Below are positions 25,151 to 34,068 of a stretch of 64,000 nt of DNA, in pieces. A program made the position numbers and the translations under genes. The notes under the pieces are model-generated. The model was not told where the DNA came from, ran no database searches, and worked only from the letters and a program-made list of their open reading frames with translations. The DNA is from Bog-532 sp963824545 (GTDB lineage Bacteria > Actinomycetota > Actinomycetes > Streptosporangiales > Streptosporangiaceae). The first letter of the stretch is position 1. Every line of letters starts with the position of its first letter. The DNA lies in assembly GCA_963824545.1 (NCBI GenBank), contig CAWGPP010000013.1, positions 98,867 through 162,866 of the forward strand, written 5' to 3'.

Positions 25151-26107
25151 ATGGCACGCAAGGGGAAGGTGACCGTCGTCGGGGCCGGCTTCTACGGCTC
25201 GACCACCGCACAGCGGCTCGCCGAGTACGACATCTTCGACGAGGTCGTACTGACCGACATTGTCGATGGGAAGCCGGAAGGCCTCGCGCTGGACATGAAC
25301 CAGTCGCGGCCGATCGAGGGCTTCGAGACCAAGGTCACCGGGCAGACGACCGGGGCCGGCGGCGAGGGTTACGAGGCGATCGGCGGGTCGGACATCGTCG
25401 TCATCACCGCCGGCCTGCCGCGCAAGCCTGGCATGAGCCGGATGGACCTGATCGAGACCAACGCGAAGATCGTCCGCAACGTCGCAGAGAACGTGGTCAA
25501 GCACGCGCCCGAGGCCGTGCTGATCGTCGTCTCGAACCCGCTGGACGAGATGACGGCGCTGGCGGCCAAGGTGTCCGGGTTCCCCTCTGAGCGGGTGATT
25601 GGCCAGGCCGGCATGCTCGACACGGCCCGGTTCACCAACTTCGTGGCGGAAAAGCTCGGCGTCCCGGTGGGCTCCGTACGCACGCTGACCCTCGGCTCGC
25701 ACGGCGACACCATGGTGCCGGTGCCGTCGGCCTGCACGGTGGACGGCAAGCCGCTGACGGACCTGATGGCCGCCGGGGACATCGATGAGCTGGTTACCCG
25801 CACCCGCAACGGCGGGGCCGAGGTCGTGGCCCTGCTGAAGACCGGTTCGGCGTATTATGCGCCGTCGGCCGCGGCGGCGCGGATGGCCCGCGCGGTGGCC
25901 GAGGACGCCGGCGCGGTCATGCCGGTCTGCGCGTGGGTGGACGGCCAGTACGGGATTTCCGGTGTGTACCTGGGCGTCGAGGCGGAGATCGGCGCCGGCG
26001 GGGTCAAGCGCGTGGTCGAGCGTGACCTCACCGAGTCGGAGCTGTCCGGGCTCCGGCAGGCCGCCGACGCGGTGCGCGCCAAGCAGGCCGATGTAGCCAG
26101 CCTCTGA
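25151..26107 (+). CDS. mdh: malate dehydrogenase (LDH-like family)
   Basis: NAD-dependent oxidation of malate to oxaloacetate. The Rossmann start VTVVGAGFYGSTTAQRLAE gives the GxGxxG; NPLDEMTALAAKVSG is the catalytic-loop neighbourhood; SHGDTMVPVPS carries the catalytic His. The substrate loop GLPRKPGMSRMDLI has Arg-rich contacts typical of malate rather than lactate specificity. At 318 aa it belongs to the MDH group related to LDH. The start ATG 25151 has AAAGGAGATC upstream; the longer frame from 24968 overlaps icd. A GC hairpin follows the gene. Confidence 0.95.
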   Translation: MARKGKVTVVGAGFYGSTTAQRLAEYDIFDEVVLTDIVDGKPEGLALDMNQSRPIEGFETKVTGQTTGAGGEGYEAIGGSDIVVITAGLPRKPGMSRMDLIETNAKIVRNVAENVVKHAPEAVLIVVSNPLDEMTALAAKVSGFPSERVIGQAGMLDTARFTNFVAEKLGVPVGSVRTLTLGSHGDTMVPVPSACTVDGKPLTDLMAAGDIDELVTRTRNGGAEVVALLKTGSAYYAPSAAAARMARAVAEDAGAVMPVCAWVDGQYGISGVYLGVEAEIGAGGVKRVVERDLTESELSGLRQAADAVRAKQADVASL

Positions 26108-26128
26108 CACCGCGGCCCGCTGTCCCGC

Positions 26129-26149
26129 GGCCGGCCGGTAAGGCCGGCC
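26129..26149. terminator. hairpin between convergent mdh and M20 genes
   Basis: GGCCGGCC (26129-26136), a five-base loop GGTAA and GGCCGGCC (26142-26149) form an 8-bp stem. It lies between two convergent genes and could act in both directions. No T-run. Confidence 0.45.
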
Positions 26150-26174
26150 CCGGGGCGGGCCCGTGCGGGACCGG

Positions 26175-27407
26175 TCAGGCCACGCCGAGACGGCGCATCG
26201 CCAGCTCCGCGTAGAGCGCGGACCCGTCGGCGAGGACCGCGTCGTCGAACACCGCTTCGGCCGAGTGGTTCGACGGCGCGGTCGCCGGGTCCCGGTCCAG
26301 CGGGCACGCGCCCAGCGAGACGAACGCGCCGGGCACGTGCTGCAGGATGTAGGAGAAGTCCTCGGCCCCCGTCATCGGGTGCCGCTTCGGCACCGACCGC
26401 AGCTCGCCGAACGCCTCCGCCGCGACCGTCTGCGCGAAGGCGGCTTCGGTCTCGTCGTTCACGGTGACCGGATACTCCTCGATGTATTCGGCCTGCACGG
26501 TCAGGCCGTGGGCCCCGGCGATGCCGTGGCACAACTGGGGGATCATCTCCCGGAGCTTCGCCCGCGCGGCCGCGCTGTAGGACCGCGCCGTGCCCAGGAA
26601 CAGCGCCTCGTCCGGGATCACGTTGTCGATCGTCCCCGCGTGGAAGCTCCCCACCGTGATGACGACCGGGTCGAACACGTCGAATTGCCGTGTCACAAGG
26701 GTCTGCATCGCGGTCACCATCGCGCAGGCTGCCGTGATCGGATCGGCGGCCAGATGCGGCTGGGACGCGTGCCCGCCGCGGCCCCGCACCGTCACCCGGA
26801 TGATGTCGGCGGCGGCCAGCATCGGCCCCGGTTTCGTCGTGAACACGCCGCACGGGAGCTGGGTCGAGGAGACGTGCAGCGCGTACGCGGCGACCGGCCA
26901 GCGCTCCCCGGCGGCGGCCAGCACGCCCTCGCCGATCATCTTGTCCGCGCCCCGGTAGCCCTCCTCGCCGGGCTGGAACATGAAGATCACGTCTCCCCGC
27001 AGCTCGGGCCGCCGGGCGCAAAGCAGCCTCGCCGCCCCGGCCAGCATCGCCGTATGCAGGTCGTGGCCGCAGGCGTGCATCACCCCGGCGAACCGCGAGG
27101 CGTACGGCAGCGCCGTTGCCTCCGTGACCGGCAGCGCGTCCATATCCCCGCGCAGCAGCACCGACGGCCTGGCCATGTCCCCGCTCTCAGCGACCCCTCC
27201 GTCGTTGCCCGCCTCGCCGCGCAGCACCGCCGTCACCGAGGTGAGTTTCCGGCCGGTGGTCACCTCCAGCGGCAGGCCATCGAGGGCCGCGAGCACCTTT
27301 TCCTGCGTCAGCGGCAGGTCCAGCCCGATCTCCGGCTCCCGGTGGATGGCGTGCCGCAACTCGGCGAGCTGACCGGCGATCGCGGCAGCGTCCTCACGTA
27401 GCGCCAT
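26175..27407 (-). CDS. M20-family amidohydrolase (410 aa)
   Basis: Metal-dependent peptidase family M20D, which hydrolyses N-acyl amino acids, hippurate-like or indole-acetyl amino acid substrates. Metal ligands are visible in MHACGHDLHTAML (Cys, His), PGEEGYRGAD (Glu-Glu) and the late His in APSNHSAEAVF. A dimerisation domain (~185-300) with RGRGGHASQPHLAADPI lies between. The start is ATG 27407 with GGGAGAGGACG upstream; the longer in-frame extension to 27632 runs through degenerate repeats and is not homologous. It is convergent with mdh. A second M20 gene at 49550 is a distant paralogue. The exact substrate cannot be told. Confidence 0.9.
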   Translation of the reverse strand: MALREDAAAIAGQLAELRHAIHREPEIGLDLPLTQEKVLAALDGLPLEVTTGRKLTSVTAVLRGEAGNDGGVAESGDMARPSVLLRGDMDALPVTEATALPYASRFAGVMHACGHDLHTAMLAGAARLLCARRPELRGDVIFMFQPGEEGYRGADKMIGEGVLAAAGERWPVAAYALHVSSTQLPCGVFTTKPGPMLAAADIIRVTVRGRGGHASQPHLAADPITAACAMVTAMQTLVTRQFDVFDPVVITVGSFHAGTIDNVIPDEALFLGTARSYSAAARAKLREMIPQLCHGIAGAHGLTVQAEYIEEYPVTVNDETEAAFAQTVAAEAFGELRSVPKRHPMTGAEDFSYILQHVPGAFVSLGACPLDRDPATAPSNHSAEAVFDDAVLADGSALYAELAMRRLGVA

Positions 27408-27429
27408 TGGTTCGTCCTCTCCCGGGGTC

Positions 27430-27570
27430 GCGTCCCGGTTGTCCCTTGCGGTGCGCTCGGCTGGTGCCTCGTCCGGCTGGTGCTTCGTCGTGCCTCGTCC
27501 GGTTGGTGCGGTGCGCTCGGCTGGTGCCTCGTCCGGCCGGTACCTCATCCGGCTGGTGCGGCGTATTCGG
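27430..27570. repeat. degenerate short repeats upstream of the M20 gene
   Basis: Units resembling GGTGCCTCGTCCGGCTGGTG recur at least five times with small changes, in two period lengths. They lie in the 377-base gap between the M20 start and the 186-aa gene. If read leftward they encode DEAPAERTA-like units, but there is no sign that this is translated. Origin by replication slippage is likely. Confidence 0.6.
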
Positions 27571-27755
27571 CTGCGTCTTCTGCCCGGACCGCACCACGCC
27601 GGATTCTCGCGATCATTCCCGGATAATCCCACACCCGCCAGGCGGCCGATCGTCCTCGGTGCGCGCGTTCGCCACGCGGGATACCCGATGCGCGTTCACC
27701 GGGACCGTATCGTCGGCCAGAACGCGGCTCGCGTTCCTTCAGTAGCTAGCGTTAC

Positions 27756-27776
27756 CCTGATTACTGGGTAATCAGG
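27756..27776. promoter_or_regulatory. palindrome overlapping the ribosome site of the 186-aa gene
   Basis: The arm CCTGATTAC (27756-27764), a 3-base spacer TGG and its perfect inverted complement (27768-27776) run into the AGGAGG ribosome site at 27774-27779. It may be a repressor operator or an mRNA hairpin that hides the ribosome site. Confidence 0.55.
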
Positions 27777-27784
27777 AGGTAGCC

Positions 27785-28345
27785 ATGGAACGCGCTGAAC
27801 TGGATCATGTGCAGACACAGATGGACCGTCTGGTCAGGAAGCACTTCCCGGATGGCGAGGTGCGCAGTGTGTCGGTCCTTCAGTACGGTGATGACCCGGA
27901 AGTCGAGCCGGGAGAACTGCTGGTCCGCGTGTTTATCGTGGCTGCGGGTGGGCCGGAGGAGCGCAAGCAGGCTCTTGAGGACTTCGAAAGGCATCACTCG
28001 TCAGCCTTGACGGAGGTCCGGCACGACCTGAACATGATCCGCGGGATTGGCCCTTTCGAGATCATCGCGGGCGGCGACAGCGAAGATCTCCAGCCCAGGA
28101 TGCGGTGGGGGGCCAGCGCAATGCACCTGGAAGGGGATGGCATCGGTGCCTCTCCGCTCGTCCCGGTGATGGCCCGGCTCGGGCCGGCAGACCTTGAGAC
28201 GGTAGACACGCTGATCACGGCGGGTATCGCCGCCAACCGGGCCGAGGCCGTGCGATGGGCGCTGGCCCGGATCCGCGAGCGGCCGGCCTACGCCAAGCTC
28301 CGTGAGCGGGCCCGGGAGATCGACGAACTGAAGGCCCAGTTCTAG
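27785..28345 (+). CDS. conserved protein with RHH-like C-terminus (186 aa)
   Basis: ATG at 27785 follows AGGAGGTAGCC. Residues ~1-75 form a compact alpha/beta region (QTQMDRLVRKHFPDGEVRSV, ELLVRVFIVAAGG). The C-terminal ~55 residues (ETVDTLITAGIAANRAEAVR, then WALARIRERPAYAKLRERAR) resemble the helix-turn-helix part of ribbon-helix-helix regulators followed by a charged coiled coil. The family occurs widely in actinobacteria without assigned function. The 9-bp-arm palindrome at 27756-27776 touching its own ribosome site suggests autoregulation. It stands alone; the HNH gene starts ~190 bases later. Confidence 0.75.
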   Translation: MERAELDHVQTQMDRLVRKHFPDGEVRSVSVLQYGDDPEVEPGELLVRVFIVAAGGPEERKQALEDFERHHSSALTEVRHDLNMIRGIGPFEIIAGGDSEDLQPRMRWGASAMHLEGDGIGASPLVPVMARLGPADLETVDTLITAGIAANRAEAVRWALARIRERPAYAKLRERAREIDELKAQF

Positions 28346-28537
28346 CGCCCGCCTCAGTTCTCCTCTGCCCCATCGGTAACGGCGGTGACGTCCCGGCTCT
28401 CTGGTCGGGCTGCCTAGTGCCAAAACTCTTTGCGGCCCGGGTCGCGCTGGCCCCGGAACTGTCGGACCCCCCGGTTAGGATCGAACTAGAAATCGATTAA
28501 CGAGCCGTTCCTGGCCCTGGGGAGGTGACCTGCCCCG

Positions 28538-30328
28538 ATGTGCACCACGACCGAGCCCGCCGCGCCCGCCAGCACCGGGCAGGCCCTGGCGATGGTCCGG
28601 GCCGGGCTCGGCTACCTGGCCAGCTGTGACGCCGGGTCGCTGGGCACCGCCGCGCAGGCCGCGGCGCTGACCGGGCTGGAAGCCGCCGAAGCCCAGCACA
28701 CCGCCGCCCGGGCGGCGATCCTTTCCGCGTTCACCGCCCAGCACGGCTATGAAGCCGACGGCCAGTACGGCGCCGCCGCCTGGCTGCGCGCCATCACCCG
28801 GGTCACCAGGGGCGCGGCCGGGGCAGCCACCGGGTGGGCGCGGCGGCTCGCCGGCCACCCGGTGATCGCCGCGGCGCTCGCGGCGGGGCAGCTGCCGGTC
28901 TCGCTGGCCCGGCTGATCTGCGACTGGACCGATCGGCTGCCGGAAGAGTTCCGGGATGACGCGGACGGGATCCTGCTCGCGGCCGTTTTGGGCGGCGCGG
29001 ATCAGCATGACCTGGCGCGGCTGGCCCGGGAAATGCTCGAACGCGCCCAAACCGGCCCGGACACCGGCGAGGACGGGTTCGAGGAACGGGCGCTGTGGCT
29101 GGGCACCACGTTCGGCGGCGCCGGGCGGCTGCAGGGGGACCTGACCCCCGCCTGCGCGGCCGCCCTCACGGTGGTGCTGGACGCGCTCGGGCAGAAGGCC
29201 GGGCCGGAAGATACCCGCACCACCGCGCAGCGCCGCCACGACGCGGTCGAAGAGGCCTGCCGGCGGCTGATCGCCGGGCAGCTGATCCCCGGCCGGGACG
29301 GCCAGCCCGCCCACCTGATCGTGCACGTGGACCTGCACGATCTGCGCGGCCGCTCACCGCTGGAACGATCCTGGACCGCCGCCCGCGCCGCGGCCGGCCC
29401 GGGATCGGTGTACCTGACCGGCGCCGCCGCCGAGGCCGCCGCCTGCGACGCGATCCTGACCCCGATGGTGACCGGGCAAATCGACCAGACCGCCCTGCAC
29501 CACCTCACCGGTCTGTGGCTCACCCTGCAGACCCACGACCACGCCCCCGCCGGCCGCCAGGCCCCGGGCGATGACCGCCAGCCCGACGGCGGCCCCGGCC
29601 AGGCCCCTGGTAACAGCCACCAGGGTGACGGCCACGGCCAGGACCCGGCCGGCAGCCCCGGCCAGGCCCCCGGTAACAGCCAGAACCCGGGCGACAGCCA
29701 GGCCACCGGCGACGGTCAGGACCCCGGCGACGGCCCGGGCCAGCCCCCCAGCGACAGCCACCGCGGCGGCGGCAGCGACGGCCAAGCCCGCGGCGGCGGC
29801 AGCGACGGCCAAGCCCGCGGCGGCGGCAGCGACGGCCAAGCCCGCGACGGCGGCGGGCAGGCGATCCCGCGCGGCCCGCTGCCGGCCGAGACCCGGGCCC
29901 GGCTGCAGGCCACCCTCCTGCAAGCCTGCATCGACGTCGTCTCCGGACCCGGCGGGGTGGCCTCCTACCTGCGCGGCGCGCTGCTCAACGCACCGTTCTC
30001 CACCCTCAGCCAGCCACTGGACATCGGCCGCACCACCCGCACCATCCCGCCCCACCTGCGCACCGCCGTCACCCTCCGCGACCAGCACTGCCAGTTCCCG
30101 CGGTGCCGGCAGCCCGCATCGGTGTGCGAGGTGCACCACCTGATCCACTGGGCCCACGACGGCCCCACCAGCCTGCCCAACCTGATCCTGCTGTGCAGAT
30201 TCCATCATCAGATAGCGATACACCGCTGGGGCTGGGCCATTATTCGCCACCCCGACGGCACCTGCACCGCCACCGCACCCGACGGACGCACCCTGCACAG
30301 TCACAGCCCACCCCAGCAAGCCGCCTGA
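28538..30328 (+). CDS. DUF222 / 13E12-repeat protein with C-terminal HNH nuclease domain (596 aa)
   Basis: The N-terminal ~330 residues are the DUF222 helical region characteristic of the multicopy mycobacterial/actinobacterial 13E12 family. The C-terminus carries an HNH nuclease: CQFPRCRQPASVCEVHHLIH, then WAHDGPTSLPNLILLC and RFHHQ, with paired Cys and His for zinc and the His-Asn-His core. Between them lies a ~110-residue Gly/Asp/Gln/Pro-rich linker (~340-450) with three exact-type GGGSDGQAR repeats. GGGGAGGTGACC precedes the ATG. Such genes are often mobile or duplicated and were proposed as homing-type nucleases; the function here is unknown. Confidence 0.9.
   Translation: MCTTTEPAAPASTGQALAMVRAGLGYLASCDAGSLGTAAQAAALTGLEAAEAQHTAARAAILSAFTAQHGYEADGQYGAAAWLRAITRVTRGAAGAATGWARRLAGHPVIAAALAAGQLPVSLARLICDWTDRLPEEFRDDADGILLAAVLGGADQHDLARLAREMLERAQTGPDTGEDGFEERALWLGTTFGGAGRLQGDLTPACAAALTVVLDALGQKAGPEDTRTTAQRRHDAVEEACRRLIAGQLIPGRDGQPAHLIVHVDLHDLRGRSPLERSWTAARAAAGPGSVYLTGAAAEAAACDAILTPMVTGQIDQTALHHLTGLWLTLQTHDHAPAGRQAPGDDRQPDGGPGQAPGNSHQGDGHGQDPAGSPGQAPGNSQNPGDSQATGDGQDPGDGPGQPPSDSHRGGGSDGQARGGGSDGQARGGGSDGQARDGGGQAIPRGPLPAETRARLQATLLQACIDVVSGPGGVASYLRGALLNAPFSTLSQPLDIGRTTRTIPPHLRTAVTLRDQHCQFPRCRQPASVCEVHHLIHWAHDGPTSLPNLILLCRFHHQIAIHRWGWAIIRHPDGTCTATAPDGRTLHSHSPPQQAA
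29763..29843 (+). repeat. 27-bp tandem repeats in the HNH protein linker
   Basis: Three consecutive 27-bp units (29763, 29790, 29817) are nearly identical and each encodes nine residues of the GGGSDGQAR type. They keep frame and sit inside a larger Gly/Asp/Gln-rich low-complexity linker. Confidence 0.85.
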
Positions 30329-30371
30329 CCAGCGGCGACACCCCCGCGCCGGGCACGAGGCTCACGGGAGA

Positions 30372-31604
30372 TCAGAGCATGCGGCGGGCGGCGTCCGAGG
30401 GGGTCGCGGTCATGAACTCCGGTTCGGTCCAGGCGCGGTCGGCGTAGGCGGCCCGGATCTGCGCCTCGACCCGGCCGGCAGCGGCGTCCGGGACGAGGGC
30501 GATCGCGGAGCCGCCGAAACCCCCGCCGGTCATCCGGGCTCCCAGCGCGCCGGCGGCCACGGCCACCTCCACGGCAACGTCGGCTTCCGGCCAGGACACC
30601 TCGAAGTCATCGCGCAGCGACGCGTGCGATTGGGTCAGCAGCACGCCGACCTCGCTAAGCTTGCGGGGGTCGCCGCCGCCGGACGAGCGCAGCAAGGCGG
30701 CCACCTGGAGCACGCGCTGATTGTCCGTGACGACATGGCGGGCGCGGCGCACCAGCACCGGGTCGTCCAGCCCGGCCAGCTGGCTCACGTCCGTGATCGC
30801 GCGCAGCGACGGTACGCCGAGACGCCGGGCGGCTTCCTGGCATTCGGTCTGCCTGCTGCCGTACTCGCCGTCGGCCAGTTCGTGCTTGGCCCGGGTGTCG
30901 ATCACCAGGATGCGGATCCCGGCCGCGGCGGGATCGAACGGCACCTGGCTGATCTCCAGCGACTGGCAGTCCAGGAGCAGCGCGTGGCCCGCCTCGCACA
31001 GCAGCGAGGCGGACTGGTCCATGATCCCGGACGGGACCCCGGCGAACTCGTTCTCGGCCCGGCGCGCGATGGCCGCCAGCTCCCGGCGGGGCACGGCGCC
31101 CGCGCCGGTCAGTTCTGTGAGCGCGAGAGCGACCGAACATTCCAGCGCGGCCGACGACGATAGGCCGGCCCCGTCGGCCAGGCACGAGTCGATGGCCACG
31201 CTGGCACCGCGGACGGGGTGCCCTGCGGCGAGCAGCGACCAGGCGACGCCGGCCGGGTACCTGGCCCAGCCGGGGATATCTCCGGCCGCGGGCGGTTCCC
31301 CGCCGGGCCGCGGCCGCAGCAGGTCCAGCGGGATGTCCACCGTGGCGGGCGGGTCCCGCCGGGTGCGCAGCGCGAGAACGTCATCATCGCGGGGCGCCGC
31401 GGCGGCCGCGACGCCCTGGCCGAGAGCGAAAGGCAGCACGAAGCCGTCGTTGTAGTCGGTGTGCTCGCCGACCAGGTTGACCCGTCCCGGGGCGAGCCAC
31501 ACGCCCCGCGGCGCATCCCTGTAGCATGCGCGGAACCAGTCCGCCGCCTGTACGGCGATGGAACGCCGGCCCGCCGCCACCCTGGCCGCCGGGCCGGAGG
31601 TCAT
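30372..31604 (-). CDS. galK: galactokinase
   Basis: GHMP kinase that phosphorylates alpha-D-galactose at C1 (Leloir pathway). Signatures: APGRVNLVGEHTDYNDGFVL (galactose-binding motif), ADGAGLSSSAALECSVA (ATP loop), SGIMDQSASLLCEAGHALL with the catalytic Asp, and ARMTGGGFGGSAIAL (motif 3). The 410-aa length is normal for actinobacteria. Its ATG at 31604 overlaps the galE stop by four bases (ATGA), so translation is coupled. Gene order on this strand is galT-galE-galK. Confidence 0.96.
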   Translation of the reverse strand: MTSGPAARVAAGRRSIAVQAADWFRACYRDAPRGVWLAPGRVNLVGEHTDYNDGFVLPFALGQGVAAAAAPRDDDVLALRTRRDPPATVDIPLDLLRPRPGGEPPAAGDIPGWARYPAGVAWSLLAAGHPVRGASVAIDSCLADGAGLSSSAALECSVALALTELTGAGAVPRRELAAIARRAENEFAGVPSGIMDQSASLLCEAGHALLLDCQSLEISQVPFDPAAAGIRILVIDTRAKHELADGEYGSRQTECQEAARRLGVPSLRAITDVSQLAGLDDPVLVRRARHVVTDNQRVLQVAALLRSSGGGDPRKLSEVGVLLTQSHASLRDDFEVSWPEADVAVEVAVAAGALGARMTGGGFGGSAIALVPDAAAGRVEAQIRAAYADRAWTEPEFMTATPSDAARRML

Positions 31605-32605
31605 CGGCTGCCTGCCTCATCCCGCGCCGCGACCGCCTGCGCAAACGTCCAGGCGTCGGCCACTATGGCCCGGAGATCACGCGAGGCGTGCCAGCCGAGC
31701 TGCGAGCTGATGCGCTCCGACGAGGCGACCAGGACCGCGGGGTCGCCGCTGCGGCGCGGGGCCACCTGGGCCGGGATGTCGACGCCGGTCACCTCGCGGC
31801 AGACGTCGATCACCTCGCGGACCGAAGAACCGGTCCCGTTGCCGAGGTTGTAGACCTGGTGCTCGCCCGGCTCGCAGGCGTCCAGCGCCAGCAGGTGGGC
31901 AACGGCGAGGTCGGCGACGTGGATGTAGTCGCGGACGCAGGTCCCGTCGGGCGTCGGGTAGTCGTCCCCGAAGATCTTGACCGCGCCGACCCCTGCGGCC
32001 CCGGGGATCGCCATCGCCAGCACGTTCGGAATCAAATGGGTCTCCGGTGAGTGTTGCTCCCCGTACCATTGGCCGCCGGAGTCCTCGTGCGCGCCCGCCA
32101 CGTTGAAATACCGCAGGCTGCCGGCGCCGAGGCCAAACATCCGCGCGTACTCGGTGAGGCTGGTATCCACGGCGAGCTTGGAAGCGCCGTAGGGACTGGT
32201 GGGCCGGGTTGGGTCAGTCTCCTCGATCGGCGTACGTTCCGGCTCGCCGTAGACCGCCGCGGTGGAGGAGAAGACAATCCGGGCGACTCCGGTTTCCCGC
32301 ATCGCCTCCAGCAGTGCGAGGCTGCCGCCCAGGTTGTGTGACCAGTACATGCCGGGGAACGCCACCGACTCGCCCACCAGTGACTTCGCCGCGAAATGCA
32401 GCACCGCGTCGATGCCTTCCGACAGCACCCGCGCCGCATCGTCGCGCAGCGTGCCGCGAACGAAGGACGCCTTGGCCGGCAACGCGTCCGCGTGCCCGGT
32501 AGACAGGTCGTCGAGCACCGTCACGTCGTGACCGGCCTCGATCAGCGATGCGGCCACCACGCTGCCGATGTATCCCGCGCCGCCCGTGACGAGCAGCCTC
32601 ATCAT
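31601..32605 (-). CDS. galE: UDP-glucose 4-epimerase
   Basis: Short-chain dehydrogenase fold enzyme that interconverts UDP-galactose and UDP-glucose with tightly bound NAD. It starts MMRLLVTGGAGYIGSVVAAS with the GxxGxxG, has the catalytic SSTAAVYGEPERTP and SPYGASK (Tyr-x3-Lys), and NVAGAHEDSGGQWYGEQH in the sugar-binding part. At 334 aa it is normal. Two adjacent ATG codons (32605 and 32602) are possible; GGGAGG is better spaced for the second. Both overlap the galT stop. The longer frame from 32785 lies inside galT. Confidence 0.96.
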   Translation of the reverse strand: MMRLLVTGGAGYIGSVVAASLIEAGHDVTVLDDLSTGHADALPAKASFVRGTLRDDAARVLSEGIDAVLHFAAKSLVGESVAFPGMYWSHNLGGSLALLEAMRETGVARIVFSSTAAVYGEPERTPIEETDPTRPTSPYGASKLAVDTSLTEYARMFGLGAGSLRYFNVAGAHEDSGGQWYGEQHSPETHLIPNVLAMAIPGAAGVGAVKIFGDDYPTPDGTCVRDYIHVADLAVAHLLALDACEPGEHQVYNLGNGTGSSVREVIDVCREVTGVDIPAQVAPRRSGDPAVLVASSERISSQLGWHASRDLRAIVADAWTFAQAVAARDEAGSR

Positions 32606-33795
32606 GCCTCCCGAAGTCTGCGCGCCGCGGTTTCCGGCACGATGTCGTTGACCCATACGCCCATGCCCGACTCCGTCCCCGCGAGGTACTTGAGCTTGCC
32701 GGGGGCGCGGCGGACGGTGAAGACCTGCACGTGCAGCCCGAAGTCCCGGCGCGCACCGGCGTCGTTGACCGGGGCCTGGTGCCACGCCGCGATGTAGGGC
32801 GCGGGGGTATCGAAGAGCCGGTCGAACCGGCGGAGCACATCAAGATACAGGACACCGAACGCCGCGCGGGCCGCGTCGTCCAGCGCTGCGAGGTCGGGCA
32901 CCCGCCGCACGGGGAAGATCAGCACCTCGTACGGCCAGCGGGCGGCGGGTGGGACGAATGCCGTCCACTGGTCGTTGGCGGCCACCATCCGCGCGCCGTC
33001 CGCCTGCTCCGCGGCGACCAGGTCGTCGAAGAGGTTCCGGCCGGCCTGTGCCGCGTAGGACCGTGCCTGCGCGGCCATCTGCCGGGTGCGCGGCGTCACG
33101 AACGGGAACGCGTAGATCTGGCCGTGCGGATGGTGCAGGGTGACGCCGATCTCCTCGCCGCGGTTCTCGAAGCAGTAGACCTGCTCCACGCCGTCCATGG
33201 CGCTGAGCGCGGCGGTGCGGTCCGCCCACGCCTCCATCACGGTCCGGACCCGCCGCGGCGTCAGGCTCGCGAACGAGGCGCTGTGGTCGGAGGTGAAGCA
33301 GACCACTTCACAGCGGCCGTAACCGGAACGCTGCGGCGACATGCCGTCGTCCAGGCCGGGAGGAAGCGGGAGGTGACTAGCCCCGGGAATGGCGCTTGCG
33401 CCGCGCAAAGAAGGGAACCGGTTCTCAAAGACCACAACGTCGTAACTGTCGGCGGGTACTTCGGTGGGCCGGCCGGGTGCGGACGGGTCGAGCGGGCACT
33501 GATCGGGAGGTGGCAGGAAGGTGCGTTCCTGGCGCTGGGCGGCGATGATCACCCACTCGCCGAGCAGCGGATCCCAGCGGACGGCCTGCTCCGGGCTCCA
33601 GGCACCCGGTACGGGCACCGGGGCCAGGCCTTCGCGCAGATCACGGGCCAGCCCCCGGTTCAGGCCCGGAGCCTCGTCGAAATATATGATCTCGCGGCCG
33701 TCCGCCAGGTGTGCGCTGTGCTGCCACGTCAGATGGCCGCCACCCGCTGGTATCTGGTCGTCAGCCTGCATCGATTCGGTACCCACAGCACCCAT
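32602..33795 (-). CDS. galT: galactose-1-phosphate uridylyltransferase
   Basis: HIT-superfamily enzyme exchanging UMP between UDP-glucose and galactose-1-phosphate. The active-site HPHGQ is present in GVTLHHPHGQIYAFPFVTPR; RWDPLLGEWVIIAAQRQERTF and DVVVFENRFPSL are typical N-terminal regions. At 397 aa it is of normal length. An internal ATG (MQADDQ, residue 9) is an alternative start. It is the first gene of galTEK. The ~270 bases upstream, shared with the divergent CNNM gene, probably hold the operon promoter. Confidence 0.95.
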   Translation of the reverse strand: MGAVGTESMQADDQIPAGGGHLTWQHSAHLADGREIIYFDEAPGLNRGLARDLREGLAPVPVPGAWSPEQAVRWDPLLGEWVIIAAQRQERTFLPPPDQCPLDPSAPGRPTEVPADSYDVVVFENRFPSLRGASAIPGASHLPLPPGLDDGMSPQRSGYGRCEVVCFTSDHSASFASLTPRRVRTVMEAWADRTAALSAMDGVEQVYCFENRGEEIGVTLHHPHGQIYAFPFVTPRTRQMAAQARSYAAQAGRNLFDDLVAAEQADGARMVAANDQWTAFVPPAARWPYEVLIFPVRRVPDLAALDDAARAAFGVLYLDVLRRFDRLFDTPAPYIAAWHQAPVNDAGARRDFGLHVQVFTVRRAPGKLKYLAGTESGMGVWVNDIVPETAARRLREA

Positions 33796-34068
33796 ACGCT
33801 ACCGGGTTTCCACGATCTTGGTCTCCGGCAAAACGCTCTTGATCACACAGGACCGTTCTGTGATCGCACACTATCGGCCTCAAGGGGCACCTCGACGCCG
33901 GCCGGGACGCGGAGCGCTCCGCCGGGCCATGGGGCCTGGCCGACGGCATGCCGCAGGCGTGCCCACCACTTCACCCAGCATACGAACACCTGCACTTAGA
34001 CTGGCCGCACACAGTGCCCAGTGGCCGCCGCCCAGCTGGCAGCGCACTCGGAGAATCCGGGGATCGTC

